64,000 bases of DNA. Origin: Microbacterium sp. VKM Ac-2923. GTDB taxonomy: Bacteria; Actinomycetota; Actinomycetes; Actinomycetales; Microbacteriaceae. A program made the position numbers and the translations under genes. Below, piece by piece: positions 32,851 through 42,029 of this stretch. Within the stretch, counting starts at the first letter, position 1; every line of letters starts with the position of its first letter. A model generated the notes under the pieces. It did not search any database and was not told the DNA's origin. It saw nothing but the letters and a program-made list of their open reading frames with translations. The stretch lies in the NCBI RefSeq assembly GCF_022815605.1, contig NZ_JALGRP010000002.1, positions 491,897 to 555,896 on the forward strand. The letters run 5' to 3'.

Positions 32851-33936
32851 CTACTGACCCGACGCGCGACGCTCGAGGAGGCGACGCACGTGGTCTTCGA
32901 TCTCGGTGTCGTCGACGTATCCCATGGCCGAATACGGCGAGGGAGCCGCGGCGGCGGGCCGAACCGACTCGATCGGGGTCGGGGCCTGCTCCGCGGCGAT
33001 CTCGCGTGCGGCCTCCTCGCGAGCGGCTGCGCGCAGTGCCTCGCGCGCGATCTGCGCCTCCACGACAGCTGCGGCGCGCGAACCGGCCGATGCGACGAGC
33101 GGGCGGGGCAGCTCGCGGGGCGTCCACGTCGGACGCGGCGTGGGCGCGAGCGGCACATCCTGCAACTCCGCGGCGACGGCACGGGTCACGGCGACCTCGA
33201 CGGGACGGGTCGCCCCGCGGGCGGCGACGACGGCGGCCCGTCGGAGGACGGCGAGCGACGCCACGACGGTGACGACTCCCGCGCCGAGCAGCAGCGGCAT
33301 CCCTCCCCCGATGACCTGCACGAGCCCGGTGGCGATTGACGCGAGCCCGAGGGCGGCGACGGCTCCGACGACCAGGCGGAAGCGACGGCGTGCACGGGCA
33401 CGTCGCGCCTCAGGACGAGGCGCGACGACCTGGCGCTCCGCGTGAGCGCGCTCGAGAGCGGCGATCTTCTCGGCATGCGTCTTCTCGAGGGCTGCCGCGC
33501 GCTCGGCCTGTGCGACCTCCACGGCCGCGGCGCGCTCCGCGCGAGCGATGTCGACGGCGGCGGCGCGTTCGGCGCGCGCCAACTGGACCGCCGCGACACG
33601 CTGCTCTTTGACGAGGTCGCGGTCTCGCGCGCTCTCGAGCCGCGCGACCTCGAGACGCGCCTTCGCTGCCGCGAGCTCCGTGCGGGCCTTGTCGGCCTGC
33701 ACCTGACGGGCGAGCTTCTGCTGCTGATGGGCGGTGCGGGCGGTCAGCTCGAGCTGCACCTCACGCGGGGCCTCGGCCGTCTCGGCGAGCACCCGGAGTG
33801 CCTGGTTGAGGCGGACGGCGTTGCGCTCGGCGGAGGTGAAGCGGTGCCGGCTCTGCCACGACGGCAACAGGTAGACCAACCACAACGCGACCGCGACGAA
33901 GACGATCACGCCGCCGCTCAGAACCTGCCCACCCAT
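32851..33936 (-). CDS. Membrane protein with Ala-rich coiled coil (361 aa)
   Basis: One N-terminal helix (VIVFVAVALWLVYLLPSW), then a long charged coiled coil with repeated ARAERAAAV-type units (residues ~75-175), then two adjacent membrane helices (~185-235) and a cytoplasmic Ala/Pro-rich tail. This architecture is common in Microbacteriaceae next to galU and rimJ-like genes. Function unknown. First core gene right of the element. Confidence 0.75.
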   Translation of the reverse strand: MGGQVLSGGVIVFVAVALWLVYLLPSWQSRHRFTSAERNAVRLNQALRVLAETAEAPREVQLELTARTAHQQQKLARQVQADKARTELAAAKARLEVARLESARDRDLVKEQRVAAVQLARAERAAAVDIARAERAAAVEVAQAERAAALEKTHAEKIAALERAHAERQVVAPRPEARRARARRRFRLVVGAVAALGLASIATGLVQVIGGGMPLLLGAGVVTVVASLAVLRRAAVVAARGATRPVEVAVTRAVAAELQDVPLAPTPRPTWTPRELPRPLVASAGSRAAAVVEAQIAREALRAAAREEAAREIAAEQAPTPIESVRPAAAAPSPYSAMGYVDDTEIEDHVRRLLERRASGQ

Positions 33937-34023
33937 GGGTCAAAGGTAGGTCACCGGGAGATCACAGAGCGGCATCCCTCCGCGTGTCGTCTCGACCATC
34001 GGCCCACACTCAGGCAAGAACGT

Positions 34024-34647
34024 TCAGATGCGGTCGGACGGGGGCACGCGCGCGGCGTCGGGCGGAACCTGACCTCGGTTCCAGCGATCGAGCACACCGT
34101 GCGGAACCTCTTCGCGCACGAGGGCGAACGCGTAATGATCGCGCCAGTCGCCGTCGATGTGGATGTACCGCCGGCGGAGCCCCTCGTAGCGGAAGCCGAG
34201 TTTCTCGACCACGCGCAGGCTGGCGTGATTCTCGGGACGGATGCAGATCTCGACCCGGTGCAGGTTGAGGGACGTGAAGCAGATGTCCGTCGCCATCGCC
34301 ACGGCGACCGTGGTGATGCCGCGTCCGGCGTACTCCTCGGCCACCCAGTAGCCGATGGTGGCCGAGGCGAGGGAGCCGCGCGAGACGCCCCACACGTTGA
34401 GCTGGCCGGCGACCTCGTCGTCCCACTCCATGACGAAGGGGACGCCGAGGCCGTCACGGTACTGCTGCAGCAGGCGCCGGATGCCCAGGCGCATGTCGAA
34501 GGACACCGGGCCGTCCGGACTCGTCGCCTCCCAGCGGCGCAACCACGAGCGATTGTCGATCAGCTGCTGCTGGAGGACGCGCGCGTCGCGATTGCGGATG
34601 AGGCGTATCGACACCTCACCGTGCCGCCGGGGGACGGAGAGATCCAT
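34024..34647 (-). CDS. RimJ-like N-acetyltransferase (GNAT)
   Basis: 207 aa. RimJ/RimL-type GNAT pattern: IRLIRNRDARVLQQQL at the start, the strand GYWVAEEYAGRGITT (acetyl-CoA loop, residues ~110-125), HRVEICIRPENHASLRVVEK and a terminal YALVREE. It probably acetylates the N-terminus of a ribosomal or other protein. It follows galU on the same strand by 15 nt. Confidence 0.85.
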   Translation of the reverse strand: MDLSVPRRHGEVSIRLIRNRDARVLQQQLIDNRSWLRRWEATSPDGPVSFDMRLGIRRLLQQYRDGLGVPFVMEWDDEVAGQLNVWGVSRGSLASATIGYWVAEEYAGRGITTVAVAMATDICFTSLNLHRVEICIRPENHASLRVVEKLGFRYEGLRRRYIHIDGDWRDHYAFALVREEVPHGVLDRWNRGQVPPDAARVPPSDRI

Positions 34648-34662
34648 GGAAAGCGGGCGGGG

Positions 34663-35559
34663 TCACAGACCCTGCGCGAATTCCTTGAACCACGGGCGCA
34701 GAGCGGGACCCAGGTCGTCGCGGTCGGCCGCGAGCTGCACGATCGCCTTGATGTAGTCGACGCGGTCACCCGTGTCGTACCGACGGCCGCGGAACACCAC
34801 GCCGTACACGCCGCCGCCGTCGCCGCCGCCGGTCGCGAGTTCTTCGAGAGCATCGGTCAGCTGGATCTCGCCGCCCTTGCCCGGCTCCGTGTGCTCCAGG
34901 ATGCCGAACACGTCGGGGCCGAGCACGTAGCGACCGATGATCGCCAGGTTGGAGGGGGCCTCTTCGGCCTTGGGCTTCTCGACGAGCTTGGTCACCTTGA
35001 CCACGCCGTCTTCTCCGGTGGGCTCGACCGCGGCGACACCGTAGAGGTGGATGTGCTCGGGGTCGACCTCCATGAGAGCGATGATGGTGGCGCCGCGCTT
35101 GTCGTACTCTTCCATCATCTTGGTGAGCAGCGGGTCGCGCTCGTCGATGAGGTCGTCGCCCAGCAGCACGGCGAACGGGTGGTCGCCGACGTGGCTGCGG
35201 GCGCGGAGCACCGCATGGCCGAGTCCGCGCGGCTCGCCCTGACGCACGAGGTGGATGTCGGCGAGGTCGGACGAGTGCTCGACCTTGCGGAGCTTGTCGT
35301 CGTCGCCCTTCTCGCGCAGCTTCGCCTCGAGCTCGGGCATGGAGTCGAAGTGGTTGGCGATGTTGTTCTTGTTGCGGCCGATGATGATCAGGACATCATC
35401 GATGCCGGCAGCCGTGGCCTCTTCGACGACGTACTGGATCGCGGGCTTGTCGACGACCGGCAGCATCTCTTTGGGCATGGCCTTCGTGGCGGGGAGGAAA
35501 CGAGTACCGAGACCGGCGGCCGGAATGACGGCCTTGAAGGGCTTATGAGGCATGGGCAT
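34663..35559 (-). CDS. galU: UTP-glucose-1-phosphate uridylyltransferase
   Basis: 298 aa, the normal length. Nucleotidyltransferase signature AAGLGTRFLPATKAMPKEM (residues ~13-31), VDKPAIQYVVEE, VLLGDDLI (metal-binding Asp) and EKPK. Makes UDP-glucose from UTP and glucose-1-phosphate for cell-wall and capsule glycans and trehalose. Divergent from the 5-formyl-THF cyclo-ligase gene, with 56 nt between them; two ATGs two codons apart (35559 and 35553) are possible starts. Confidence 0.95.
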   Translation of the reverse strand: MPMPHKPFKAVIPAAGLGTRFLPATKAMPKEMLPVVDKPAIQYVVEEATAAGIDDVLIIIGRNKNNIANHFDSMPELEAKLREKGDDDKLRKVEHSSDLADIHLVRQGEPRGLGHAVLRARSHVGDHPFAVLLGDDLIDERDPLLTKMMEEYDKRGATIIALMEVDPEHIHLYGVAAVEPTGEDGVVKVTKLVEKPKAEEAPSNLAIIGRYVLGPDVFGILEHTEPGKGGEIQLTDALEELATGGGDGGGVYGVVFRGRRYDTGDRVDYIKAIVQLAADRDDLGPALRPWFKEFAQGL

Positions 35560-35615
35560 ACCTTAGCGGGGACCGATGACGCTGCTGTAACACGCGCGTA
35601 CGTAGACTGGCGGGT

Positions 35616-36212
35616 ATGCCGGATCGCATCGAGCAGGCCAAGCGCGCACTCCGCGCCGACCTGCGCGAACGCCGCCAGACGGTCTCCGCACACGTCCGCG
35701 AGACTGCTGAGGCCGGAGTGAAAGCGCAGCTCGACGCTCTCGTCGAACGACTCGGCGCCCGAAGCATCTCGTGCTTCCTGTCGACACCGACCGAGCCGGG
35801 CACGCACGCCTTCGTCGCCGGCGCGGTCGCCCGTGGCATCCGGGTCCTGCTACCCATCACGCGCGAAGACGGCCTGCTCGACTGGAGCGTCGCGACGCCC
35901 GACGCCGAGATCGCCGAGGGCCTGTTCGGGTTGCCCGAGCCCGTCGGCGACGTGCTCGGACCAATCGCCGTCAACGACGTCGACCTGCTCGTCATCCCCG
36001 CCGCCGCCGTCGACCAGCGCGGGATGCGACTGGGCTGGGGCCGCGGCTACTTCGACAAGACCCTCGGCTCGATGGAGAAGTGCCCGCCGGTGTACGCCGT
36101 GATCTTCGACTCCGAGCTCGTCGACGACGTGCCGCGCGACGTGCACGACCAGCCGGTCACCGGCGTGGTCACCCCCACGCGCACGGTGTCCATCGTGGAC
36201 CCCGCCGCCTGA
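35616..36212 (+). CDS. 5-formyltetrahydrofolate cyclo-ligase
   Basis: 198 aa. FLSTPTEPGTHAF (formyl-THF site), LLVIPAAAVDQRGMRLGWG and GRGYFDKTL (ATP-binding Gly-rich motif) identify the family. Converts 5-formyl-THF to 5,10-methenyl-THF with ATP. First of three plus-strand genes with the FmdB-like protein and mscL, an order usual in Microbacteriaceae. Confidence 0.93.
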   Translation: MPDRIEQAKRALRADLRERRQTVSAHVRETAEAGVKAQLDALVERLGARSISCFLSTPTEPGTHAFVAGAVARGIRVLLPITREDGLLDWSVATPDAEIAEGLFGLPEPVGDVLGPIAVNDVDLLVIPAAAVDQRGMRLGWGRGYFDKTLGSMEKCPPVYAVIFDSELVDDVPRDVHDQPVTGVVTPTRTVSIVDPAA

Positions 36213-36229
36213 ACACCCGAAGGAACGCC

Positions 36230-36511
36230 ATGCCCACCTACTCTTATGCCTGCAAACAGTGCGGTCACCGCTTCGACACCGTGCAGTCCTTCACGGACGC
36301 CGCCCTCACCGAGTGCCCCGAGTGCGGCGGCGAGGTGCGCAAGCAGTACGGGTCGATCGGCGTGACGTTCAACGGCTCCGGCTTCTACCGCACCGACTCG
36401 CGCGGATCGTCCTCGACCGGCTCGTCGGGCGCAAGCAGTGGCGACTCGTCGTCATCCACGACATCATCGAAGTCGGAAACGAAGGCGTCCGCCCCGTCCT
36501 CGGCCTCCTGA
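36230..36511 (+). CDS. FmdB-family zinc ribbon protein
   Basis: 93 aa. The first 45 residues form a zinc ribbon with two CxxC knuckles ([10 protein letters not shown] and ECPECGGEV). The rest is a Ser/Thr/Gly-rich, probably disordered tail. Putative regulatory protein of unknown target. 17 nt after the cyclo-ligase gene. Confidence 0.9.
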   Translation: MPTYSYACKQCGHRFDTVQSFTDAALTECPECGGEVRKQYGSIGVTFNGSGFYRTDSRGSSSTGSSGASSGDSSSSTTSSKSETKASAPSSAS

Positions 36512-36545
36512 GCCCCGGTCGGTGCGGCAGAAGGGGAGCCAGCGC

Positions 36546-36965
36546 ATGATCAAAGGATTCAAAGAGTTCATCCTCCGCGGAAACGTCATCGACCTCGCGG
36601 TCGCCGTCGTCATCGGGGCGGCGTTCACGGCGGTGGTCAACGCGATCGTCACGGCGCTCATCAACCCGTTGATCGAGATCTTCTACGTGCCGAACGAGAA
36701 CGGTGAGTTCGGACCGAGCTTCACCGGCATCTACGGCCAAGAGGTGGTGTTCCCGCTCGGCGGTCTGCTCACCGCCGTCATCAGCTTCCTCGCCGTTGCG
36801 GTGGTGGTCTACTTCGTGTTCGTCTACCCGATGAACCACTGGAAGGCCCGGGCCGCTGCACGCGCCGGCGTGGCCGCCGCGGCATCCGACGAGCCCAAAC
36901 TGCCGACCGAGCAAGAACTGCTCGTGCAGATCCGCGATCTGCTGGAGCGCCAGAACAAGCTCTGA
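36546..36965 (+). CDS. mscL: Large-conductance mechanosensitive channel
   Basis: 139 aa. N-terminal amphipathic helix [22 protein letters not shown]1 ([16 protein letters not shown]), a periplasmic loop, TM2 ([19 protein letters not shown]) and a C-terminal helical bundle ([15 protein letters not shown]). Opens under membrane tension and protects against hypo-osmotic shock. Followed by a strong terminator hairpin. Confidence 0.96.
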   Translation: MIKGFKEFILRGNVIDLAVAVVIGAAFTAVVNAIVTALINPLIEIFYVPNENGEFGPSFTGIYGQEVVFPLGGLLTAVISFLAVAVVVYFVFVYPMNHWKARAAARAGVAAAASDEPKLPTEQELLVQIRDLLERQNKL

Positions 36966-36973
36966 TGTCCGGC

Positions 36974-37009
36974 GGCGCCCGTGGCCGGAGTCTCTCCGGC
37001 CCGGGCGCC
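36974..37009. terminator. Bidirectional terminator after mscL
   Basis: GGCGCCCG-T-GGCCGGAG pairs with CTCCGGCC-CGGGCGCC with a single bulged T and a TCT loop. It lies between convergent genes. Confidence 0.8.
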
Positions 37010-37024
37010 GTCCGTCGTGGTCGG

Positions 37025-37420
37025 TCAGTAATGGGGCGGGACGTCGCCGAGCATGCGATCGTCGTTGGGGCCGGACGCCGCGGGCTTCGACCCTCGGCCC
37101 CGTTCGCGGTCATCGGCGGGGGCCGGCTCGGCCGTCGTGCCCGGCGCCGGGAGCAACCGGGCGCGCCGAGAACCGCTCACGCGGACGACCGGCTGACGGG
37201 GAGGTGAGCTCGCAGCCACCTCGGACGCGGCGGAGGTGCCAGACGCGCCGACGAGCTCAGCCTCCTCCACGGCAGCGAGAGAGCCGGAGGCTTCGACGAG
37301 CTCAGCCACCTCGGAGGCGGCGGAGGCCACCTCGGACGCGGCGGAGGTCCCTGAGCCTGTCGAAGGGACCGGGACGACACGTTCGACATCGCCCCCGGTG
37401 GCATCCGGAGCATCGGTCAT
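37025..37420 (-). CDS. Low-complexity protein with repeat insertion (131 aa)
   Basis: Starts at the ATG at 37420, 7 nt after the helicase-like stop. The middle is made of near-repeats (TSAASEVA three times, AELVEASG and AELVGASG). The DNA for VPSTGSGT is a palindromic dispersed-repeat sequence (37346-37370). The C-terminus (DDRMLGDVPPHY) looks conserved and non-repetitive. Probably an accessory or disordered partner of the upstream protein. Function unknown. Confidence 0.6.
   Translation of the reverse strand: MTDAPDATGGDVERVVPVPSTGSGTSAASEVASAASEVAELVEASGSLAAVEEAELVGASGTSAASEVAASSPPRQPVVRVSGSRRARLLPAPGTTAEPAPADDRERGRGSKPAASGPNDDRMLGDVPPHY
37346..37370. repeat. REP-like palindrome inside a coding sequence
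   Basis: GGTCCCT and AGGGACC arms flank GAGCCTGTCGA. This GGTCCCTGAGCCTGTCGA sequence is a familiar dispersed repeat of actinobacterial chromosomes, usually intergenic; here it is read in frame. Confidence 0.6.
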
Positions 37421-37427
37421 CGCGCGC

Positions 37428-40400
37428 TCAGCCGGGGAGGTCGAGGGGTTCGGTCGTGGACTCGGGAGCCCCGGCCTCGGGCGTGACGCCGAGCAGCTCG
37501 GCGATCCGTGCGGCCACACCCGCGGGGTCGCTGTACAGATCGAACGCGTGCACCCGGACGTAGTGCCAGCCCAAGCGACGCAGGATCTGCGGGCGCAGTC
37601 GCAGCGTCTCGCGCAGCGACTCGCCGATGGTCTCGGGGTCGCTCTCGGCCACGACGGCCTTGCCCTTGTACCGCGCCACGAGCGGCAGCAGACCGCGGTA
37701 GTCGACGTCGACTTCGACACCGAGACGGCGCAGCTCCCGCGCGAGGGCGCGGGTGAGCGGGTCGGCCAGGTCTTCCAGCCGGCTCTCGCGACCGCGTGAG
37801 GCGACGTTGCCGAGGATCCCCATGAGGGTGGCGGCGCCGTGCTCGAGGCGTCCGTCGTCGAATGCGGACGGACGGATCGACGACACGATCACCATCGAGC
37901 GGCGGGCACGGGTCATCCCGACCGTGAGCAGACGCTCGCCGTCGGGGGTGGACAGGTCGCCGAAGTCGCTGAGCACGCGGCCGTGACGCGTGAGCCCGAA
38001 TCCGAGCGAGAACACGACGCGGTCGCGGCTCTCGGCCACCGACTCCTCGAGGGTCAGCACGGCGAAGGGCTCCGCGGCATCCCGCGAGACGAAATCGGCC
38101 ACGTCGGATCGCCCGGCCAGGGCGGCGACCACGGCCGCGCGCACCCGCTCGGCGTGCCGGCGACTGGCGGTGACGACCATCAACGACTCGGAGGCGCGGT
38201 TGACCGCGTGCTCGACGACGAGCGTCACCACGCGCGCGACCTCGGCGTCGGGGCTCTCGACCGCGCCGCTGACGGGGTCGGGGGCGCCGACTCCCCCCTC
38301 GACGTAGTCGACGCTCAGGCTGCCACGGCCGAGGTAGGACCCCGCCCACGGCAGCGACACGATCTCGCCGCCGTAGAAGGCGTCGTTGACGAGCTGGGCG
38401 AGGTCCTCGCCGCCGGCGCGGTAGCTGCGCGTGAGCGTCTCGACCGGCAGCAGCTCCGCGATCCGCTCGAACACGGAGGTCTCGTCGAACGGGACCTCGT
38501 CATCGTCGTCGGGCGATGTCGTGATCGCGGCGCTCACGCGGAACGGCGTCGGCTTCTGCACGACGGGATCGCCGAACAACACCACCTGGCGGGCGCGTCG
38601 CAGCGTCGGTGCCGCCTCGGCGAGGCAGAGCGCCGCCGCATCCGCGATCACGACCACGTCGAACGCGAGGTCGGATGGCACGTCGGGCACCTCGTAGGGC
38701 GAGGCGAGCCACACCGGCGCGAGCGTGCGCAGCAGCGCGGGCGCGGCATCCGAGATCTCTTGCGCCGTGTGCAGACCGTCTTTCAGCGCACGCTTGAGAG
38801 CGGCGGCCTCATCGGGGTGGTCGACGATGCCGATGCGCCACTGCGTCGCCATCTGGGCGGCCAGGAGAGGCCCCGCGGCCGCCGCGTGGGCTTCGTCGAC
38901 CAGCCGGAAATCACGCTCGAGACGGTCGACGACGCTCGTGTTCGCGCCCAGCAGCGCGCGATCCGTGCGAAGAAGGTGCTCGAGCGCTGACTGCCACCAC
39001 GCGAACTCCAGCTCGGGGCCCACCCGCTCCTCGGGCACGTGACGCACCGAGAGCTCGACGAGCAGCTGCTCGAGACCGAGGCGGGCCAACTCGGAGCGCA
39101 GCTGCGCGCGCTCGACGAGGTTGTCGAAGAATGCGGACTCGGCCGCGAGCCCCGCGAGCGTCCGCACGAGCCGTTGCACCGGCAGGGTCGCCAGTCGCTC
39201 GGAACCCTGGCGGCCGAGGATCTGATCGAGCTCGCCGAGCAGGGCATCGGTGCGCTGCCACGCGACGTGGACGTCGGCCAACCCGAGCGGCACCTCGGGG
39301 GCGACGCCGGCCTCGACCACGCGCTGCCACTCGGTGCGCTGCTGCTGGATGCGCACGAGCGCCTCGTACATGTCCGGCACGTGCACACCGGGTCGCACGT
39401 ATTCTTTCGACAGGCGCTTGAGGCGGCGACGGTTCGGCCCGCTCATCGGCGAGGCGTCGCGGCGCGGCGAGTGGGCGTCGATCAGCTCGCCGAGCGGGCG
39501 CTCGAAGACGCTGGGGCTGAAGCGGTCGAGCGACTCGCGGATGCCCTGCAGCAGCTTCAGGTAGGCGCCCAGCTCCGACACCGTCTGGAACGGTCGCATC
39601 CGCGTCTTCGCGATGAGTTCGTACCCGCGCTCGAGCAGTCGCGGCACCTCGTGGGTGTGGAGCTTGCCCGCCAGGTCGTGCGCGGCGCGCGCGTCTTCGG
39701 TGCGCGTGAAGCTGACGCCGTACCAGGGCGAGTCGTCGGGTCCGAAGCGGAACTCGCCCAGACGAGCGGCCATCGCAAGGGCGCGCGCGGCGGCATCCCG
39801 TCGACCCGCGAGCTTCTCGAGGGTTGCGAGATCGAACCGAGCCTCGGTCGAGGGGGCGGGAGAAGTGGATGCCAGGGAGGTGAGCGCGCGCAGGACGTCG
39901 AGCGCGGATACCCCGAGCGACAGGTGCGGCTCGGTGACCGCGGAGCGGTAGTCGCGCAGCACCGTGCGCAGTCGCACCAGCGCGTCGTCGATCTCGGCGA
40001 TCTTGGGCTGCTCGGCCTTCTCGTTCCGGCTGATCGCACGGATGAGGTCCCGCCGCACGTGGCCCGGCGAGACGGCGAGACCGGTGAGACCGACCCCGGC
40101 GAGACGATGGCGGATGCCGTCGAGCGTCGACCGGCGTGCGCTCACGACCAGCACGCGCTTGTTGTCGCGGACGAGCTGGCCGATCGCGTTGATGACGGTC
40201 TGGGTGCCGCCGGTGCCCGGGAGGGTGTGCACCGCGAGCGAGTGACCGGCACCGATGCGGGCGAGAACGCGCTCCTGTTCGGCATCGGCGTCGAGAAGGA
40301 GGGTGTCGGCCGCGGGGGTGCGTTCGTCGGGGCTGACGACCACCGGATCGTCGCGGCGCACCGTGACCCGCGCACGATCGTCGTGGTGGCCGGCGAGAGC

Positions 40401-41132
40401 GTTGAGCAGAGGATCGTCGAGGTAGTGGGTGTCGCGGGCCATTCCGGAGGCGACGTCGGCGAACGACGAGATCACCAGACGGGGGTGCACGACGAAGGTC
40501 GGCACGTGCGTCGTCAAACGACGGATGTGGTCGATGACGGGCTGGGGCTTGAAGACGCCCTGGTCGTAGGCGAGCCCGGCGAGGGCGGCGCTGTCGATCT
40601 GTATGCCCAGGTGCGTGCGGAAAGCCCGTGCGAGCTCGGAGTTCATCACGAACGTTCCGTGCAGCTTCACCTCGAAATCGCCGTGGTGACGGCGGATGGC
40701 GAGCGGGCGCAGCAGCACCGGCGCCGACCACTCCACTCCCCCGATCTTCCAGGCGGAAAGACCCACGGCCAGGTGCACCGGCTCGAGACCTCGAGCGGTG
40801 CGCAGCTCGACGTTCTTGGCGGTGATGCGCTCGGCAGCCAGCCGTGCGGTGCGAAGCGCCACCTCGTCGCGGAACAGGTTGGACAGCATGGTCGCTCGGC
40901 CCGTGATGAACTGCGGGAGCGAACCGGGATGCGCCTTGGTGATGTCGATGCCCGCGTCGCGTGCATCGTCGAACCGGAGGAGCGTCGATCGGCCCCCCAG
41001 AGCGGCGGCCTCGGCGCGGATGCGGTCGCGCTCGGGGTCGGCGACGTGGCGGACCACGATGCCGGGCTCCGACAATCGCAGCTCGCCCGGATCGACGGAC
41101 GACGCCGTCTCGTCTCCGTCGGTGCCGTTCAC
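37428..41132 (-). CDS. DNA2/NAM7-like helicase-family protein with eroded ATPase motifs
   Basis: About 1234 aa from the GTG at 41132 (GAGGA upstream). The layout is that of UPF1/DNA2-type SF1 ATPases: an N-terminal DUF4011-like part, a split motor, and a C-terminal Vsr/REase-like domain (LRRLGWHYVRVHAFDLYSDP). Yet Walker A reads LPGTGGTQT, without the lysine, and Walker B reads VVVIADAAAL instead of DEA. Motif VI survives partly (VGMTRARRSM). It may bind nucleic acid without translocating. It is the longest gene in the window and looks intact, so selection probably maintains it. Confidence 0.8.
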   Translation of the reverse strand: MNGTDGDETASSVDPGELRLSEPGIVVRHVADPERDRIRAEAAALGGRSTLLRFDDARDAGIDITKAHPGSLPQFITGRATMLSNLFRDEVALRTARLAAERITAKNVELRTARGLEPVHLAVGLSAWKIGGVEWSAPVLLRPLAIRRHHGDFEVKLHGTFVMNSELARAFRTHLGIQIDSAALAGLAYDQGVFKPQPVIDHIRRLTTHVPTFVVHPRLVISSFADVASGMARDTHYLDDPLLNALAGHHDDRARVTVRRDDPVVVSPDERTPAADTLLLDADAEQERVLARIGAGHSLAVHTLPGTGGTQTVINAIGQLVRDNKRVLVVSARRSTLDGIRHRLAGVGLTGLAVSPGHVRRDLIRAISRNEKAEQPKIAEIDDALVRLRTVLRDYRSAVTEPHLSLGVSALDVLRALTSLASTSPAPSTEARFDLATLEKLAGRRDAAARALAMAARLGEFRFGPDDSPWYGVSFTRTEDARAAHDLAGKLHTHEVPRLLERGYELIAKTRMRPFQTVSELGAYLKLLQGIRESLDRFSPSVFERPLGELIDAHSPRRDASPMSGPNRRRLKRLSKEYVRPGVHVPDMYEALVRIQQQRTEWQRVVEAGVAPEVPLGLADVHVAWQRTDALLGELDQILGRQGSERLATLPVQRLVRTLAGLAAESAFFDNLVERAQLRSELARLGLEQLLVELSVRHVPEERVGPELEFAWWQSALEHLLRTDRALLGANTSVVDRLERDFRLVDEAHAAAAGPLLAAQMATQWRIGIVDHPDEAAALKRALKDGLHTAQEISDAAPALLRTLAPVWLASPYEVPDVPSDLAFDVVVIADAAALCLAEAAPTLRRARQVVLFGDPVVQKPTPFRVSAAITTSPDDDDEVPFDETSVFERIAELLPVETLTRSYRAGGEDLAQLVNDAFYGGEIVSLPWAGSYLGRGSLSVDYVEGGVGAPDPVSGAVESPDAEVARVVTLVVEHAVNRASESLMVVTASRRHAERVRAAVVAALAGRSDVADFVSRDAAEPFAVLTLEESVAESRDRVVFSLGFGLTRHGRVLSDFGDLSTPDGERLLTVGMTRARRSMVIVSSIRPSAFDDGRLEHGAATLMGILGNVASRGRESRLEDLADPLTRALARELRRLGVEVDVDYRGLLPLVARYKGKAVVAESDPETIGESLRETLRLRPQILRRLGWHYVRVHAFDLYSDPAGVAARIAELLGVTPEAGAPESTTEPLDLPG

Positions 41133-41332
41133 GACACCGTCCTCAGCTCGCCACACACCTGCCAGACTAAGCCGGGCGCCTGTGGATCGCTTGCAGCCGG
41201 GGCGAGTTTCGCGGTAATCAGCGACACGCCGCGCCACCGGCGCTTCCTCCACAGCGCACCGGTGCGCGGCATCGTCCACCGATCGCCCGTACGGCCCGAG
41301 CGTCAGAGTCCGCGTCTCGTGAAGATGGGCCC

Positions 41333-41866
41333 ATGAACAGAGTCACCAGCACCGAGTACGTCAGCCCCGTCGGGCCGGTCCTTCTCACCTTCATCGACGA
41401 CGCGCTCGTGCGCCTGCACGTCGCCTCCGACGGCGTCGACCTCGCCCGCGCCGAAATCGCGCACCGCCTGGGCGTGGTCCCCGACCCCGACCCCTCCCCC
41501 GGCGACGACCTCGCCCGACAGCTCGACGAGTACTTCGACGGTGCGCGTCGGTCATTCGAGGTGTCGCTCGACTGGCGTCTGGTGCGCGGGTTCACTCGCA
41601 ACGCGCTCGAGGCGTCGCAACAGATCCCGTATGGGGAGGTGGCCTCGTACGGCGAGGTCGCCGCGATGGCCGGGGCACCTCGCGCGGCACGGGCCGTGGG
41701 CACCGCGTGCGCGTCGAGTCCGTTCTCGATCGTCGTGCCGGTGCATCGGGTGGTCCGCGCCGACGGGTCGATCGGCGAGTACGGCGGTCATCCCGAGGTG
41801 AAGGAGTTCTTGCTCTCGCTCGAAGACGAGGCGGCGCGGGGGGACGGTCTGCGCGCGCGGGCGTGA
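41333..41866 (+). CDS. MGMT/Ogt homologue without the acceptor cysteine (ATL-like)
   Basis: 177 aa. The methylguanine-DNA methyltransferase fold is clear: VSPVGPVLL at the start, HTH segment IPYGEVASYGEVAAMAG, RAVGTACAS, and GEYGGHPEVKEFLLSLE at the end. The active-site P-C-H-R-V is P-V-H-R-V, and the Asn hinge before it is Ser (SSPFSIVVPVHRV). It therefore cannot accept an alkyl group. It resembles alkyltransferase-like proteins, which bind O6-alkylguanine and hand it to nucleotide excision repair. Confidence 0.85.
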   Translation: MNRVTSTEYVSPVGPVLLTFIDDALVRLHVASDGVDLARAEIAHRLGVVPDPDPSPGDDLARQLDEYFDGARRSFEVSLDWRLVRGFTRNALEASQQIPYGEVASYGEVAAMAGAPRAARAVGTACASSPFSIVVPVHRVVRADGSIGEYGGHPEVKEFLLSLEDEAARGDGLRARA

Positions 41867-41970
41867 TCGCCGGGTGCGGGCGCTCCGGCTTCCTGTCCAT
41901 CTCGCTGGGAGAAGATGCGCGACCTCGGCACGGATGCCGCCGCCCCGCGCCGGGGAGGCGGGGCGACACG

Positions 41971-42011
41971 ACGACGCCCGGTCGTCGCGCGCTGCGAGGA
42001 CCGGGCGTCGT
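41971..42011. terminator. Terminator between convergent genes
   Basis: ACGACGCCCGGTC (41971-41983) pairs perfectly with GACCGGGCGTCGT (41999-42011), a 13-bp stem with a 15-nt loop, between the ATL gene and actP. Confidence 0.8.
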
Positions 42012-42029
42012 GCGTGCGACCGGGTCGGT

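Noticed and set aside
38000..41000. Long plus-strand open frames opposite the helicase-like gene
   Set aside because: High-GC shadow frames; the minus-strand frame has the coherent domain order, RBS and start.
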